The position numbers and the translations under genes are program-made. 64,000 nucleotides of DNA from Pseudomonas crudilactis. Its GTDB lineage: Bacteria; Pseudomonadota; Gammaproteobacteria; Pseudomonadales; Pseudomonadaceae. The stretch's first letter is position 1. Each line of letters starts with the position of its first letter. The DNA is taken from NCBI RefSeq assembly GCF_013433315.1, contig NZ_WXVV01000007.1, positions 124,001 through 188,000 on the forward strand. The letters are read 5' to 3'. The notes under the pieces are model-generated. The model was given only the letters and a program-made list of their open reading frames with translations. It did no database searches and was not told the origin of the DNA. Shown here piece by piece: positions 24,856 through 35,372 of the stretch.

Positions 24856-26635
24856 CTGCGTTAATCCACTCTTTCACGACCTGAGCCACGCGACCCGGAT
24901 CCTCGGCCACCAGGCTCTTGATTGCATTCAGTTGCGCGTCATAACCCTCACTCGGGCTCGGCAACAGAATGCTCTGCGGACCACCGAGGCTTACGCGGTC
25001 GTTGGAAAGTTCGCCGTCCAGGCCACCCATCCCGCCGAGTTCCACGTCGCTGCCCAGACCGGCCAGCTCCTTGCCTTTGCCGCCGCCGGTGATGTTGTTG
25101 AGCACCGGACGCAGCACACCAAACACCAGCACCAGGATGAACAACACACCCAGCACTTGTTTGACGATGTCCCAGAACCATGGCTGGGAGTAGAACGGAA
25201 TATCGGCAATCACTTCGCCGCGCTCGGCGGAGAACGGCATGTTGATCACGCTGACACTGTCGCCACGGCTGGCGTCGAAACCGACGGCGTCCTGGACCAG
25301 ACGGGTGAAGCGCGCCAATTCGTCGGCGCTCCACGGCGCACGGCTGGTTTCGCCGTTGGCCGCGTTGACCTTGACCTGATCGTCGACCACCACCGACACC
25401 GACAGGCGATTGAGGCGACCCTGCTGCTGTTTGGTGTGGCTGATGGAACGGTCGAGTTCGAAGTTCTTGGTCGATTGCTGACGCTTGTCGGCCGGGTACG
25501 GCGCGAGCATCGGCTGGCCGGTGGCCGGGTCCATGATCTGCTGACCGTTGGCGTCAACCAGTGGCTGACCAGGCTGCACCATGGCGGCCGGCGCTGCGGT
25601 GCCACCGGTGGTTTGCGGCGCTGAAGCAGGCGATGGCGGCTGGTTGCTCAGGGCACCCGGCACACCTTGCGGGCCATTGCTGGCGGTGCGTTGTTCGTTG
25701 ACCGACTGCTCGCTGCGCAACGCCGGTTGATCCGGGTTGAACTGCTCGGCAGTCGACTCGACGGCGTTGAAATCGATATCGGCCGAGACTTCTGCCTTGT
25801 AGCGATCGTTGCCCAGTACCGGCTGCAGAATGTTGTGCACGCGCTGGGTGAGCATGCTTTCCATGCGGCGGCTGTAATCGAACTGCTTGCCGGCCATGGT
25901 CATTTCGGAGTTTTCCGCCTGATCAGAAAGCAAAGTGCCCTTCTGGTCGACGACGGTGATCTGCGATTTGCTCAGCTCGGGAACGGAAGTCGCCACCAGG
26001 TTGATGATCGCAATCACCTGACCCGGCTCCAGCGAACGACCGCTGTACAGTTCAACCAGAACCGAAGCACTTGGCTTGCGCTCGTCACGGACGAACACCG
26101 AACTCTTCGGAATCGCCAGATGCACGCGGGCACCCTTGACGTTGTTCAGGCTGGAAATGGTCCGCGCCAGTTCACCTTCGAGGCCGCGACGATAACGCGT
26201 GGCTTCCATGAACTGGCTGGTGCCCAGACCCTGTTCCTTGTCGAGGATTTCGAAACCGATATTGCCGTCGCTGGGAGTGACACCAGCAGCAGCGAGTTTC
26301 ATCCGCGCACGGGACAGGTCATCGGCCTTGACCAGCAAGGCGCCGGAATTCGGTTCGACGTTGTAAGGAATGTCGGCGGCGGCCAGGGTGTCCATGACCT
26401 GTTTGGCGTCCATGCCGGCAAGGCTGCCGTACAACGGACGGTAATCCGGCTGCTGCGACCACAGCACCACGGCAAAGCCAATCGCCACGCTCGCAGCCAG
26501 GCCGACCAACAGGCCCACCTGACGCAGCATGGTCATCTCGGAGAGGTTTTCCAGGAAGGACAGGCCGAACAACGGCGGTTTGCCGTCTATCGGGGTGGCC
26601 TTGGCCGGAACGTTATCGGCGACTGCTTCTGCCAT
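24848..26635 (-). CDS. fliF: Flagellar MS-ring protein FliF
   Basis: 595 residues. Two membrane segments are visible (QVGLLVGLAASVAIGFAVVL near residue 40 and VKQVLGVLFILVLVFGVL near residue 490). Ring-building motifs lie between them (YRRGLEGELARTISSL and VVDQKGTLLS), with a low-complexity Gly/Pro/Gln loop around residues 320-370. The C-terminal tail binds FliG. It follows fliE by 15 bases. Confidence 0.97.
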   Translation of the reverse strand: MAEAVADNVPAKATPIDGKPPLFGLSFLENLSEMTMLRQVGLLVGLAASVAIGFAVVLWSQQPDYRPLYGSLAGMDAKQVMDTLAAADIPYNVEPNSGALLVKADDLSRARMKLAAAGVTPSDGNIGFEILDKEQGLGTSQFMEATRYRRGLEGELARTISSLNNVKGARVHLAIPKSSVFVRDERKPSASVLVELYSGRSLEPGQVIAIINLVATSVPELSKSQITVVDQKGTLLSDQAENSEMTMAGKQFDYSRRMESMLTQRVHNILQPVLGNDRYKAEVSADIDFNAVESTAEQFNPDQPALRSEQSVNEQRTASNGPQGVPGALSNQPPSPASAPQTTGGTAAPAAMVQPGQPLVDANGQQIMDPATGQPMLAPYPADKRQQSTKNFELDRSISHTKQQQGRLNRLSVSVVVDDQVKVNAANGETSRAPWSADELARFTRLVQDAVGFDASRGDSVSVINMPFSAERGEVIADIPFYSQPWFWDIVKQVLGVLFILVLVFGVLRPVLNNITGGGKGKELAGLGSDVELGGMGGLDGELSNDRVSLGGPQSILLPSPSEGYDAQLNAIKSLVAEDPGRVAQVVKEWINADE

Positions 26636-26650
26636 GACTCAATCTCGTCC

Positions 26651-26980
26651 TTAAACCGGCATCTGCATGATGTCTTGATAAGCCTGAACCAGCTTGTTGC
26701 GCACCTGGGTCAGAGCCTGGAACGACACGCTGGCTTTTTGCGAAGCGACCATCACGTCCGTCAGATCGACGCCGCTCTTGCCCACTTCGAATGCGTTGGC
26801 CAACTGAGTCGACGCGGTCTGGGTATCGCTGACCTTGTTGATCGCCTGACCGAGCATGTCGGAAAAGCTGCTGCCCGCCAGTTCAGGGACAGCGGTCGTC
26901 GATTTCGGTGCAGACATGGCGTCCAATTTCATGGCCTTCATGTCCATCATCAACCGATTAAATTCAATACCTTGGCTCAT
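26651..26980 (-). CDS. fliE: Flagellar hook-basal body complex protein FliE
   Basis: 109 residues. FliE joins the MS ring to the rod. The C-terminal half carries the family motif [24 protein letters not shown]. It is first in fliEFGHIJ, downstream of a sigma-54 promoter. Confidence 0.96.
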   Translation of the reverse strand: MSQGIEFNRLMMDMKAMKLDAMSAPKSTTAVPELAGSSFSDMLGQAINKVSDTQTASTQLANAFEVGKSGVDLTDVMVASQKASVSFQALTQVRNKLVQAYQDIMQMPV

Positions 26981-27041
26981 GGTCTACTCTCTTGGGCGGC
27001 CCGCAATTTTTTGACACTCACTCGGCGGGTACACAGGTATT

Positions 27042-27058
27042 AGCAACAAGGGTGCCAG
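27042..27058 (-). promoter_or_regulatory. Sigma-54 promoter of fliEFGHIJ
   Basis: The minus strand reads CTGGCACCCTTGTTGCT, matching YTGGCACG-N4-TTGCW with one mismatch. It lies about 62 bases before fliE. Its -24 element is part of the hairpin that follows fleR. Confidence 0.85.
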
Positions 27059-27071
27059 CTCATGGGCACCC
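27050..27071 (-). terminator. Terminator hairpin of fleSR, overlapping the fliE promoter
   Basis: A 7-bp stem GGGTGCC/GGCACCC with an 8-base loop, 38 bases after the fleR stop, followed on the minus strand by TTGTTGC. The U-run is weak. The 3' arm contains the TGGCAC -24 box of the fliE promoter. Confidence 0.55.
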
Positions 27072-27108
27072 CTTTCAGAAAAGCGTTTTCAAATCGTTGC
27101 GCCAGACG

Positions 27109-28500
27109 TCAGGTGGCAAACAGATAACCTTCGACGTCCATCCCGGCATCGCGCATTTGCGCCAGTTTGTAGCGCAGGGTGCGTGGGCTGATGCCGAGCT
27201 TTTCCGCGGCTTCCTTGCGGCGGCCACGTTCGGCACGCAGGGTGTCGATGATCATCTGAAACTCCCGGCGGCGCAGGTCGTCACCCAGAGCGCCAGCCGA
27301 ATCCGCTTCGATTTCCACCTCGCGAAGCACCGCTGACACCGGCGCGGCGACAGGCATCGCGGTGTACGTCACGGGACCGGCCAGACAGAAATCCTGCGGC
27401 TGAATCAAACCGCCCTGCTGCAGGATCAGCGCACGCTGAATGGCGTTATCCAGCTCACGCACATTGCCCGGCCACGGGTAAGCGGTCAGGCACGCTTGCG
27501 CGTCAGGCGAGAGTTTCGCCGCCGCATGCTTCATTTTATTGACGTGTTTGGCCAACAACCTTTCGGCCAGCGGCAGGATATCGGCAGTGCGCTCGCGAAG
27601 TGGACGCCAGGCCAAGGGGAAAACCGACAAACGGTAAAAAAGGTCTTCACGGAAACGCCCCGCCGCTACTTCGCCCGCCAGATCGCGGTTGGTGGTGGCG
27701 ACCACGCGAATATCCAGGGCAATCGGTTTACGCGCACCGACGCGCTCAACCTCACGCTCCTGCAGCACGCGCAGCAGTTTGGCTTGCAAGCCCAGAGGCA
27801 TTTCGGAGATTTCGTCGAGCAACAGCGTGCCGCCATCGGCTTGTTCGAACTTGCCGGCCTGCGCGGCAATGGCGCCGGTGAACGAACCCTTCTCGTGGCC
27901 AAACAACGTGGCTTCGAGCATGTTGTCCGGGATCGCCGCGCAGTTGATCGCAATGAATGGCTGGCTGGCGCGATGGGATTGCTGATGAATGTAGCGCGCC
28001 AGCACCTCTTTACCGGTACCGGACTCGCCGGAAATCAGCACCGTGGAATCACTGCGCGCCACGCGTGCGGCCAACTCGAGCAGTTGCGCGCTCGCCGGCT
28101 CGACCGCTATCGGGCCTTCGCTTTCGCTCGCGCCAATATTGCCCAGCGCATGCCGCGCGACCAGGTCCAGCAAGGCTTTAGGTTCGAAAGGTTTGACCAG
28201 ATAGTCCGCTGCACCTTGACGCATCGCATCGACGGCGCGCTCAACGGCGCCATGGGCAGTCATCAGCAACACCGGCAACTGCGGCTGACGGGCGCGCAAC
28301 AATGAGAGCAATTGATGACCGTCCATGCCAGGCATATTGACGTCGCTGACCACCAGGCTGAATGCTTCGCGAGCGACCGCCGTCAACGCCTCCTCAGCGC
28401 TACCGACCGCATGATAGTCATGGCCGGCCAGCAGCAACGTATCGGCCAGCGCTTCGCGCAACGAACGGTCATCCTCGACCAGCAAAACCTTGATGCCCAT
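27109..28500 (-). CDS. fleR: Sigma-54-dependent response regulator FleR
   Basis: 463 residues: receiver (residues 1-120, phosphoacceptor Asp in LVVSDVNMPGMDG), AAA+ domain (about 130-375, Walker [10 protein letters not shown]) and Fis-type helix-turn-helix (RRKEAAEKLGISPRTLRYKL). With FleS it activates class III genes for basal body and hook. The sigma-54 contact loop reads GSFTGA instead of the more usual GAFTGA. It lies 5 bases after fleS. Confidence 0.96.
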   Translation of the reverse strand: MGIKVLLVEDDRSLREALADTLLLAGHDYHAVGSAEEALTAVAREAFSLVVSDVNMPGMDGHQLLSLLRARQPQLPVLLMTAHGAVERAVDAMRQGAADYLVKPFEPKALLDLVARHALGNIGASESEGPIAVEPASAQLLELAARVARSDSTVLISGESGTGKEVLARYIHQQSHRASQPFIAINCAAIPDNMLEATLFGHEKGSFTGAIAAQAGKFEQADGGTLLLDEISEMPLGLQAKLLRVLQEREVERVGARKPIALDIRVVATTNRDLAGEVAAGRFREDLFYRLSVFPLAWRPLRERTADILPLAERLLAKHVNKMKHAAAKLSPDAQACLTAYPWPGNVRELDNAIQRALILQQGGLIQPQDFCLAGPVTYTAMPVAAPVSAVLREVEIEADSAGALGDDLRRREFQMIIDTLRAERGRRKEAAEKLGISPRTLRYKLAQMRDAGMDVEGYLFAT

Positions 28501-28505
28501 GGCGT

Positions 28506-29714
28506 TTACTCAGCTCCCTGTGCAGCGGAAAACAGCGGCAGAATCACCTGCGCGCACGTGCCGCGGCCGACCCGCGAACGCAACTGCAATTGTCCCTGAT
28601 GCGCCCGTGCCACCGCCTTGACCACGGTCAGGCCGAGGCCGGTGCCGGTGACTTTGGTGGTAAAAAACGGTTCGCCGAGCCGCGCCAGAACGGCCGGTTC
28701 GATGCCGCTGCCACTGTCGCTGATGCACAGGCGCAAGCTGTTGTCGCGGGTGTAGCAATGCACTTTCAGGCGCACGTCTGCGGCACTGGCCTGAATCGCA
28801 TTTTCGATCAAATTCAAAAGTGCACCGACCAGCGTATCGCGATTGCACAACAGCTCCCCGGCATGACTGTCGCACTGCCAGCGGATTGGCAGATCCTGCA
28901 CATGGGTCAGCGCCGCCGCCTGCAAGGCCTGCATCAAGGCATTCGGAGTGAGACGATCAGTCAACGGCAATTCACCGCGAGCGAACACCAGCATGTCGCG
29001 CACCTGGTGCTCCAATTCGTGCAGACGCTCTTTCAGCCGCCCGGCGAAACGCTGCTGCGTGGCGACCGGCAGCTCCTGCTCAGTCAAATGACTGGCGTAA
29101 AGCAAGGCGGCGGACAACGGCGTGCGGATCTGATGCGCGAGCGAGGCGACCATGCGCCCCAGCGAGGACAAACGCTCATGGCGCGCCAGTTGATCTTGCA
29201 GATGGCGGGTTTCAGTCAGGTCGTTGAGCAACACCAATTGCCCAGGCTCGGCATCCAGCGAGCGGGTAGCAATCGACAGGCGTCGGCCGTTTTTCAAGGA
29301 AATTTCATGACCGTCGTCTTCACGCGGGGCAAAGCAGCGCGCAATCACCTGGCGCCACAACTCGCCCTCAAGCGGCAGGCCGAGCAACTCGATAGCGGCC
29401 GGATTGGCTTCGCGCACCATGCCGTGACCGTCAATGACGATGACGCCACCAGGCAACAGGTCGAGGAGGTTTTGCAGACGGTTGGCCAGACGCTCTTTTT
29501 CCGCCAGCTCCTGCATGCGCTGGGCGCTGACCACAGCCAGTTCGCCCTTGAGCTCGGTGACCCGCGCTTCAAGCATGCTGTAGGAGTCCGTCAGTTGACT
29601 GGACATTTGGCTGAACAGCGCGAAGGCCTGCTCAAGACCCTGTCGGCTCGCCTGTTCTACGGAGGACGGCTGCCCCTCGGGACTGGAGGCAGAAGACATC
29701 TGGGCTTGGGGCAT
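28506..29714 (-). CDS. fleS: Sensor kinase FleS
   Basis: 402 residues. No membrane segment, so a cytoplasmic sensor. A coiled-coil (about 40-90) leads to a PAS domain (about 85-180), a HisKA dimerisation domain with phosphoacceptor His in VASLAHQIRTPLSAALL, and a HATPase domain (LLNLIENAIQAS, ISDSGSGIEP and GTGLGLTVVK). It phosphorylates FleR. A sigma-54 promoter precedes it. Confidence 0.96.
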   Translation of the reverse strand: MPQAQMSSASSPEGQPSSVEQASRQGLEQAFALFSQMSSQLTDSYSMLEARVTELKGELAVVSAQRMQELAEKERLANRLQNLLDLLPGGVIVIDGHGMVREANPAAIELLGLPLEGELWRQVIARCFAPREDDGHEISLKNGRRLSIATRSLDAEPGQLVLLNDLTETRHLQDQLARHERLSSLGRMVASLAHQIRTPLSAALLYASHLTEQELPVATQQRFAGRLKERLHELEHQVRDMLVFARGELPLTDRLTPNALMQALQAAALTHVQDLPIRWQCDSHAGELLCNRDTLVGALLNLIENAIQASAADVRLKVHCYTRDNSLRLCISDSGSGIEPAVLARLGEPFFTTKVTGTGLGLTVVKAVARAHQGQLQLRSRVGRGTCAQVILPLFSAAQGAE

Positions 29715-29766
29715 TAGCTTTCTCGCTTGGCTGACCGTCAGTTAAACGGAACGTTGCGAGGGCTGT

Positions 29767-29782
29767 AGCAATACCCGTGCCT
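29767..29782 (-). promoter_or_regulatory. Sigma-54 promoter of fleSR
   Basis: The minus strand reads AGGCACGGGTATTGCT, matching TGGCACG-N4-TTGCW except for the first base. It sits 53 bases before fleS and begins 6 bases past the terminator hairpin of fleQ, so the U-run of that terminator abuts the -24 element. Confidence 0.85.
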
Positions 29783-29787
29783 AAAAA

Positions 29788-29811
29788 AAACTGCTTATAA
29801 ATGAAGCAGTT
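29788..29811 (-). terminator. Intrinsic terminator of fleQ
   Basis: An 8-bp stem AACTGCTT/AAGCAGTT with a 7-base loop is followed on the minus strand by eight consecutive T. It lies 12 bases after the fleQ stop. Confidence 0.9.
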
Positions 29812-29823
29812 GAAAAACAGGCG

Positions 29824-31299
<1,476 letters not shown>

Positions 31300-31471
31300 G
31301 CAATAGCAACTTCCCTAGTCAACTCAATGCCCGAAATTAGGGGCAAGCGAGACGCTTGCAGGACACCATGTGCCTGTAGACGCCTGAAATCTGAAAACAG
31401 CCACTAGTTAAGTCAAAAAACCGTGCACAGTCAAATTTATGGCGCACATGTCTGGATTAACTGGGGGTTAA

Positions 31472-31768
31472 TTAACCAAACAGATGGTAAACCTTTGCCG
31501 CCTTCTGCGCTTGGGTGATCTGCGACATCTCGTTGGCTATTGCCTGCCGCTCACCCATGGCCACCTCAAGAAGCTCCTTGTAGACATGCAGCAACTCCTC
31601 AAGGTTGTCGCGCAACGCGACTTCATCCAGCGCAGCTTCGGCCATGACGTCTTCCATGCAGGAACGGCAAGCCAGATCCAGCTCGCCAATGGCTTCCCAG
31701 TTGCGCTCGGCCAACGCAGTGACCAATGCTTCACGGGTATTGGCGATTCGCTGCAATACAAGACTCAT
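31472..31768 (-). CDS. fliT: Flagellar chaperone FliT-like protein
   Basis: 98 residues, fully helical, in the position of fliT/fleP after fliS. FliT-type proteins chaperone the filament cap FliD and assist export. The sequence itself is weakly conserved (MSLVLQRIANTREALVTALA), so the name rests mainly on position and size. Confidence 0.8.
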   Translation of the reverse strand: MSLVLQRIANTREALVTALAERNWEAIGELDLACRSCMEDVMAEAALDEVALRDNLEELLHVYKELLEVAMGERQAIANEMSQITQAQKAAKVYHLFG

Positions 31769-31778
31769 GACGATCTCC

Positions 31779-32174
31779 TTAAAACTGCGGGCCAGGTGGA
31801 GCGATGCCGTCCCAACCTTCCTTCACGGTTCGCAACAGACCGGCCACTTCGTCGAGGATCTTCGGATCACTCTTGATGTTGGCCTCGGCCAGTCGCTTCA
31901 TCATGTAAATGTAGAGCTGGTTGAGCTCAGCCACCGACTCGGCGCTGTTTTCCAGATCCAGACCTTCACACAAGCCGCCAATGATGCCAACAGCCTTGCT
32001 GATAGCCGTGCACTTGGCAGCAATATCCTTGCGCTCAATGGCGCCCTTGGCCTCGGCGATACGCCCCAGACCACCTTCCATCAACATTTGCACCAGACGG
32101 TGCGGGCTCGCTTCGGACGTCTGTGCGTGTGCGCCGACTTTCTGGTATTGCCGAAGGGCTAACATCGGATTCAT
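31779..32174 (-). CDS. fliS: Flagellin export chaperone FliS
   Basis: 131 residues. FliS binds the C-terminus of FliC to stop premature polymerisation. Family features are the beginning YQKVGAHAQTSEASPHRLVQ and the four-helix bundle with LNQLYIYMMKRLAEAN. It lies 130 bases after fliD, behind a terminator, and 10 bases before fliT. Confidence 0.95.
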   Translation of the reverse strand: MNPMLALRQYQKVGAHAQTSEASPHRLVQMLMEGGLGRIAEAKGAIERKDIAAKCTAISKAVGIIGGLCEGLDLENSAESVAELNQLYIYMMKRLAEANIKSDPKILDEVAGLLRTVKEGWDGIAPPGPQF

Positions 32175-32249
32175 GTTCTACCTCATTGCCACATTGACTC
32201 GTATAACCAGTGTATCGCCAACGAATCAGAGAACTTTAGATCAAAAGAC

Positions 32250-32289
32250 AAAAACCCGGCACACGCCGATAAAGCGTAGCCGGGTTTTT
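32250..32289 (-). terminator. Intrinsic terminator of fliD
   Basis: AAAACCCGGC and GCCGGGTTTT arms enclose an inner region that can pair further (ACGCC and GCGTA part). A T-run follows on either strand. It lies 14 bases after fliD and before fliS, so fliST either reads through or has its own promoter. Confidence 0.85.
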
Positions 32290-32303
32290 GTCGTGCCTGC
32301 CTG

Positions 32304-33764
32304 TTACTTCGCGGACTGCTGAGCGTTCAGCGAGCTGAAGAACGACGTGATGTTGCTCGCCGTCGCCTTCATCTGGCCTACCAGCAAGTCCATGGCGTTG
32401 TACTTGGCAGTCAACGTCTTGGTCAGGTTCTCGACACGCAGGTCGAGTGCCGCTTGCTGGTCGGTCAGGTTTCTGGTGTTTTTAGTGAGAATGGCCATGC
32501 GCTGATCAAGCAAGCCGGTGCCGTTAATGCTACCCGCTGGCGGCTTGAGATACGGATCAACCACCTTGCTCATACGCGTCAGCAGGCCATTGGTGTCGTC
32601 GGTGCCGGTGAACAACTGCTGAACCTGGCCGGTCATGCCTGGCTGCGCCATGGTTTTGGTGAAAGCAGCGGTATCAAACTTCAGGTTACCGGTGTCACGG
32701 TCGGTCATCACACCCAACTGCGACAGTACCGACAACGGGCCGCCAGCGCCTGTTGCCGTCAACTGCTCACGAATATCGGCAATCAGTGCGCGCGGCATCG
32801 CGTCGCCAGTGAAAGCCGCCTGCACAGTCAGCTTGCCATCGGCATCCGCCGTCGCCTTGGACAGCGTATCGATGGTGGTCTTCAACGTGTTGTAAGCGTC
32901 GACGAACGACTGAATCGATGTCTGCAGACCTTTGGTGTTGGCGTCCACGCTGACCACAGTCGGCGTCCCAACGCCACCCACGACAGGGCTGACCGTCGTC
33001 AGGTTCAGGGTCAAGCCACTGATTGCACCGGTCACCGTGTTGCTTTTGCTGGTGACTTCAAGACCGTCGATGGTCAGCTTGGCGTTTCCCGCAACGTCGT
33101 TGACAGCGCCTGAAGCGCCTGCAGCCGGGCTAGCGCCCATCTTCTGGGTGCCATCGATTTCCAGACCGGCAATACCGCTGACTTTGAGGTCAGAGCCTTC
33201 GCCGGTCTTGCTCGAACTGATCACCAGGCGCGACGAGCCGGAGCTGTCGGTCACGATGTTGGCGGAAATCCCGTTGGCGCCCTGAGCCTTGTTGATGGCA
33301 TCGCGGGTGGTTTGCAACGTGGCATTTGCCGGAATGTCGACATTGTAATCAGTGCCATTCTGACTGATTTTCAGGGTACCACTCGGAATGGCACTGGCGG
33401 CACCGCCGGCGAAAGAGGCGCTGGCGATTTTCGAGCCAGTGGCCAATTGACTGACAACAACGTTGTAATTGCCCGCCACTGCAGTGCTGTCGGACGTCGC
33501 GCTCAGATTGGTATTGCTCGAAGTCGCGGTGAAGCCGGAAAATGCAGGATTGGTCTTGCTGCCCAGATTGGTCATCGCCGTCTGGAACGCGGTCAACGCG
33601 CTCTTCAGCGAGCCGACGCCGGAAATCTTCAGCGTGTTGGCTTTGGTCGCGGTGTCGATCTGCGTCTGCTTCGGCGCCTTGTCAGCGTTGACCAACGCAG
33701 TGACGATCGCACCGATGTCCAGGCCGGAACCCAGTCCGGAACCCGGTAGAATTGGACTTGCCAT
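32304..33764 (-). CDS. fliD: Flagellar filament cap protein FliD
   Basis: 486 residues from MASPILPGSGLGSGLDIGAI; this ATG has GGGAG six bases upstream, whereas the ATG two codons earlier touches the Shine-Dalgarno. FliD caps the filament and folds arriving flagellin. The N-terminal FliD_N motif (LGSGLDIGAIVTALVNADKA), the hypervariable centre and the C-terminal coiled region (ILTKNTRNLTDQQAALDLRV) are complete. A weak sigma-54-like motif (TGGCATG-N4-ATGT) lies about 70 bases upstream. Confidence 0.95.
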   Translation of the reverse strand: MASPILPGSGLGSGLDIGAIVTALVNADKAPKQTQIDTATKANTLKISGVGSLKSALTAFQTAMTNLGSKTNPAFSGFTATSSNTNLSATSDSTAVAGNYNVVVSQLATGSKIASASFAGGAASAIPSGTLKISQNGTDYNVDIPANATLQTTRDAINKAQGANGISANIVTDSSGSSRLVISSSKTGEGSDLKVSGIAGLEIDGTQKMGASPAAGASGAVNDVAGNAKLTIDGLEVTSKSNTVTGAISGLTLNLTTVSPVVGGVGTPTVVSVDANTKGLQTSIQSFVDAYNTLKTTIDTLSKATADADGKLTVQAAFTGDAMPRALIADIREQLTATGAGGPLSVLSQLGVMTDRDTGNLKFDTAAFTKTMAQPGMTGQVQQLFTGTDDTNGLLTRMSKVVDPYLKPPAGSINGTGLLDQRMAILTKNTRNLTDQQAALDLRVENLTKTLTAKYNAMDLLVGQMKATASNITSFFSSLNAQQSAK

Positions 33765-33846
33765 GTGCATCTCCCTTCAGATTGTTGCCATTCTTTTGAC
33801 CGTTACACGCGTCCTGAGAACAGACAAACATTATTCATGCCAGCTA

Positions 33847-34203
33847 TCAGACTTTCGCGTCGAACAATACGTGGCTTGCGTTGGCCAGGCTGTCTGCCAG
33901 CTTGAGAGCTTCTGCGGAGGGAATCTGTCGAACGACCTCACCCGTCTCGCTTGCGATCACCTTGACGATGACCTTCCCGGAATGCTCGTCGATCGAGAAC
34001 TCCAGATTGCGCTTGATCGATTGAACAAACTTCTCGATCTCCTGCACCGCCAGCTTCAACTTGGCGTTGTCCGAATCCTGACTCTTGGCAGCGACCGGCG
34101 CTTCAGCCTTGACAACTTTAGGCGTCTCTGACGGTTTGTCAGCGACCGGCGTGACTGGCTTGGGAGCCGGATAAGACTGGTTAAGCTTGACGCTCATGTC
34201 CAT
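33847..34203 (-). CDS. flaG: Flagellar protein FlaG
   Basis: 118 residues from MDMSVKLNQSYPAP; AGGAGG is 8 bases upstream of this ATG, while upstream ATG/GTG codons sit on or within 2 bases of it. FlaG influences filament length. The N-terminal half is Lys/Pro/Ala-rich and the C-terminal FlaG domain reads RNLEFSIDEHSGKVIVKVIA and RQIPSAEALKLADSL. It lies between fliC and fliD. Confidence 0.92.
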   Translation of the reverse strand: MDMSVKLNQSYPAPKPVTPVADKPSETPKVVKAEAPVAAKSQDSDNAKLKLAVQEIEKFVQSIKRNLEFSIDEHSGKVIVKVIASETGEVVRQIPSAEALKLADSLANASHVLFDAKV

Positions 34204-34222
34204 GCTCATCACCTCCTAACGT

Positions 34223-34253
34223 AAAAAGGCGAGAGAGCACGACAAGCGCACTC
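34223..34253 (-). terminator. Possible terminator of fliC
   Basis: On the minus strand a 7-bp stem (GAGTGCG/CGTGCTC, two G-U) with a 5-base loop is followed after a short gap by CTTTTTA. It is weak but correctly placed, 24 bases after the fliC stop. Confidence 0.5.
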
Positions 34254-34276
34254 CCCCGCCCAAACTTGTTCCGAAA

Positions 34277-35128
34277 TTACTGAAGCAGCTTCAGTACAGC
34301 GGAAGGCAGTTGGTTGGCTTGAGCCAGAACGGAGGTCGAAGCCTGCTGCAGAGTTTGCTGCTTGGTCAGGTTAGCAGTTTCTGCGGCGAAGTCGGTGTCT
34401 TGTACACGACCCTGTGCAGCGGTGGTGTTCTCAACGATGTTCTGCAGGTTGGAGATGGTGCTGGTCAGACGGTTTTGCGAAGCACCCAGGCTCGAACGAG
34501 TGCTGTTGATCGTTGCAATTGCAGCGTCGATCGCGGTGATTGCGTTGTCGATGTTGGCAGCAGCGCCCGATACGCTTGCACCGGTCAGAACTACAGTACC
34601 GCTACCTACGGACAGGCTGACGGCGTCGAACTTGGAGCTCAGTACCAGGTCGATGTGGTTAGCCGAACCGGTGTTTGCGCCCACTTGCAGGGTCACAGTA
34701 CCAGCCGAACCGTCCAGCAGGTTTTTGCCGTTCAGGTTGGTGGAAGCAGAGATACGGGTCAGTTCGTCCGACATCTGGGCGAATTCGTCGTTGGTTGCTT
34801 TCTGGTCGATGCTGCCGTTGGTACCGGTACGGGCTTTAACAGCCAGTTCACGCATACGCTGCAGAATGTCGGTCGAAGCTTGCAGAGCGCCTTCAGCGGT
34901 CTGAGCAACGGAGATACCGTCGTTGGCGTTCTGGATCGCCTGGTTGCCACCACGGATCTGGGAAGTCATACGGGTAGCGATCTGCAGGCCAGCGGCGTCG
35001 TCTTTAGCGCTGTTGATTTTCAGGCCGGAAGACAGGCGCTGCATCGAAGTCGACAGAGCGTCGGAAGCGCGGTTCAGGTTTTTCTGAACGTTCAACGACG
35101 TGGTGTTGGTGTTTACTGTTAAAGCCAT
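34277..35128 (-). CDS. fliC: Flagellin FliC
   Basis: 283 residues, a short flagellin lacking large outer domains, as in many fluorescens-group strains. The conserved N-terminal D0/D1 part (MALTVNTNTTSLNVQKNLNR) contains the flg22 immune epitope region at residues 30-51, close to the canonical active sequence. The C-terminus (QQASTSVLAQANQLPSAVLK-LLQ) is intact. The centre (about 130-200) is Ser/Thr-rich and is the likely acceptor of the glycans made by the adjacent island. It has a sigma-28 promoter. Confidence 0.98.
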   Translation of the reverse strand: MALTVNTNTTSLNVQKNLNRASDALSTSMQRLSSGLKINSAKDDAAGLQIATRMTSQIRGGNQAIQNANDGISVAQTAEGALQASTDILQRMRELAVKARTGTNGSIDQKATNDEFAQMSDELTRISASTNLNGKNLLDGSAGTVTLQVGANTGSANHIDLVLSSKFDAVSLSVGSGTVVLTGASVSGAAANIDNAITAIDAAIATINSTRSSLGASQNRLTSTISNLQNIVENTTAAQGRVQDTDFAAETANLTKQQTLQQASTSVLAQANQLPSAVLKLLQ

Positions 35129-35208
35129 GACGAATTCCTCGTTGGTTGGGTACTGCGGCTTCCGGCCCTGGCAACCGCCGGGTATGGCCTAGAGAACCTT
35201 CGTAATAG

Positions 35209-35235
35209 TTATCGTCGGGTTTGCAGGTTGCTTGA
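35209..35235 (-). promoter_or_regulatory. FliA (sigma-28) promoter of fliC
   Basis: The minus strand reads TCAAGCAA, an 11-base spacer, then GACGATAA. This agrees with TAAAGTTT-N11-GCCGATAA in the key positions (TCAAG is the usual Pseudomonas -35 form). It lies about 80 bases before the fliC ATG. Confidence 0.85.
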
Positions 35236-35372
35236 GGGCTTTTTGAAAAAAATTTGCCATCACCCTGCCACTCCCAAAAAAACAAAGGCTTAGCACGCCC
35301 CCGCCCACGAAAAAATGACGCCATAAAACTGCCCGCAGCATCAACCCCTGCGCCAGAGCCGTCGCCCCCCCT

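Noticed and set aside
31300..31471. Sigma-70 promoter and Vfr-like site before fleQ
   Set aside because: A TTGACT with a 17-base spacer to TTAACT is visible but the -10 has only three matches, and no convincing Vfr dyad was found.
33771..33846. Sigma-54 promoter for fliD (TGGCATG-N4-ATGT)
   Set aside because: The essential -12 GC is GT here and the -12 element is poor, so it is mentioned only under fliD and not listed as a feature.
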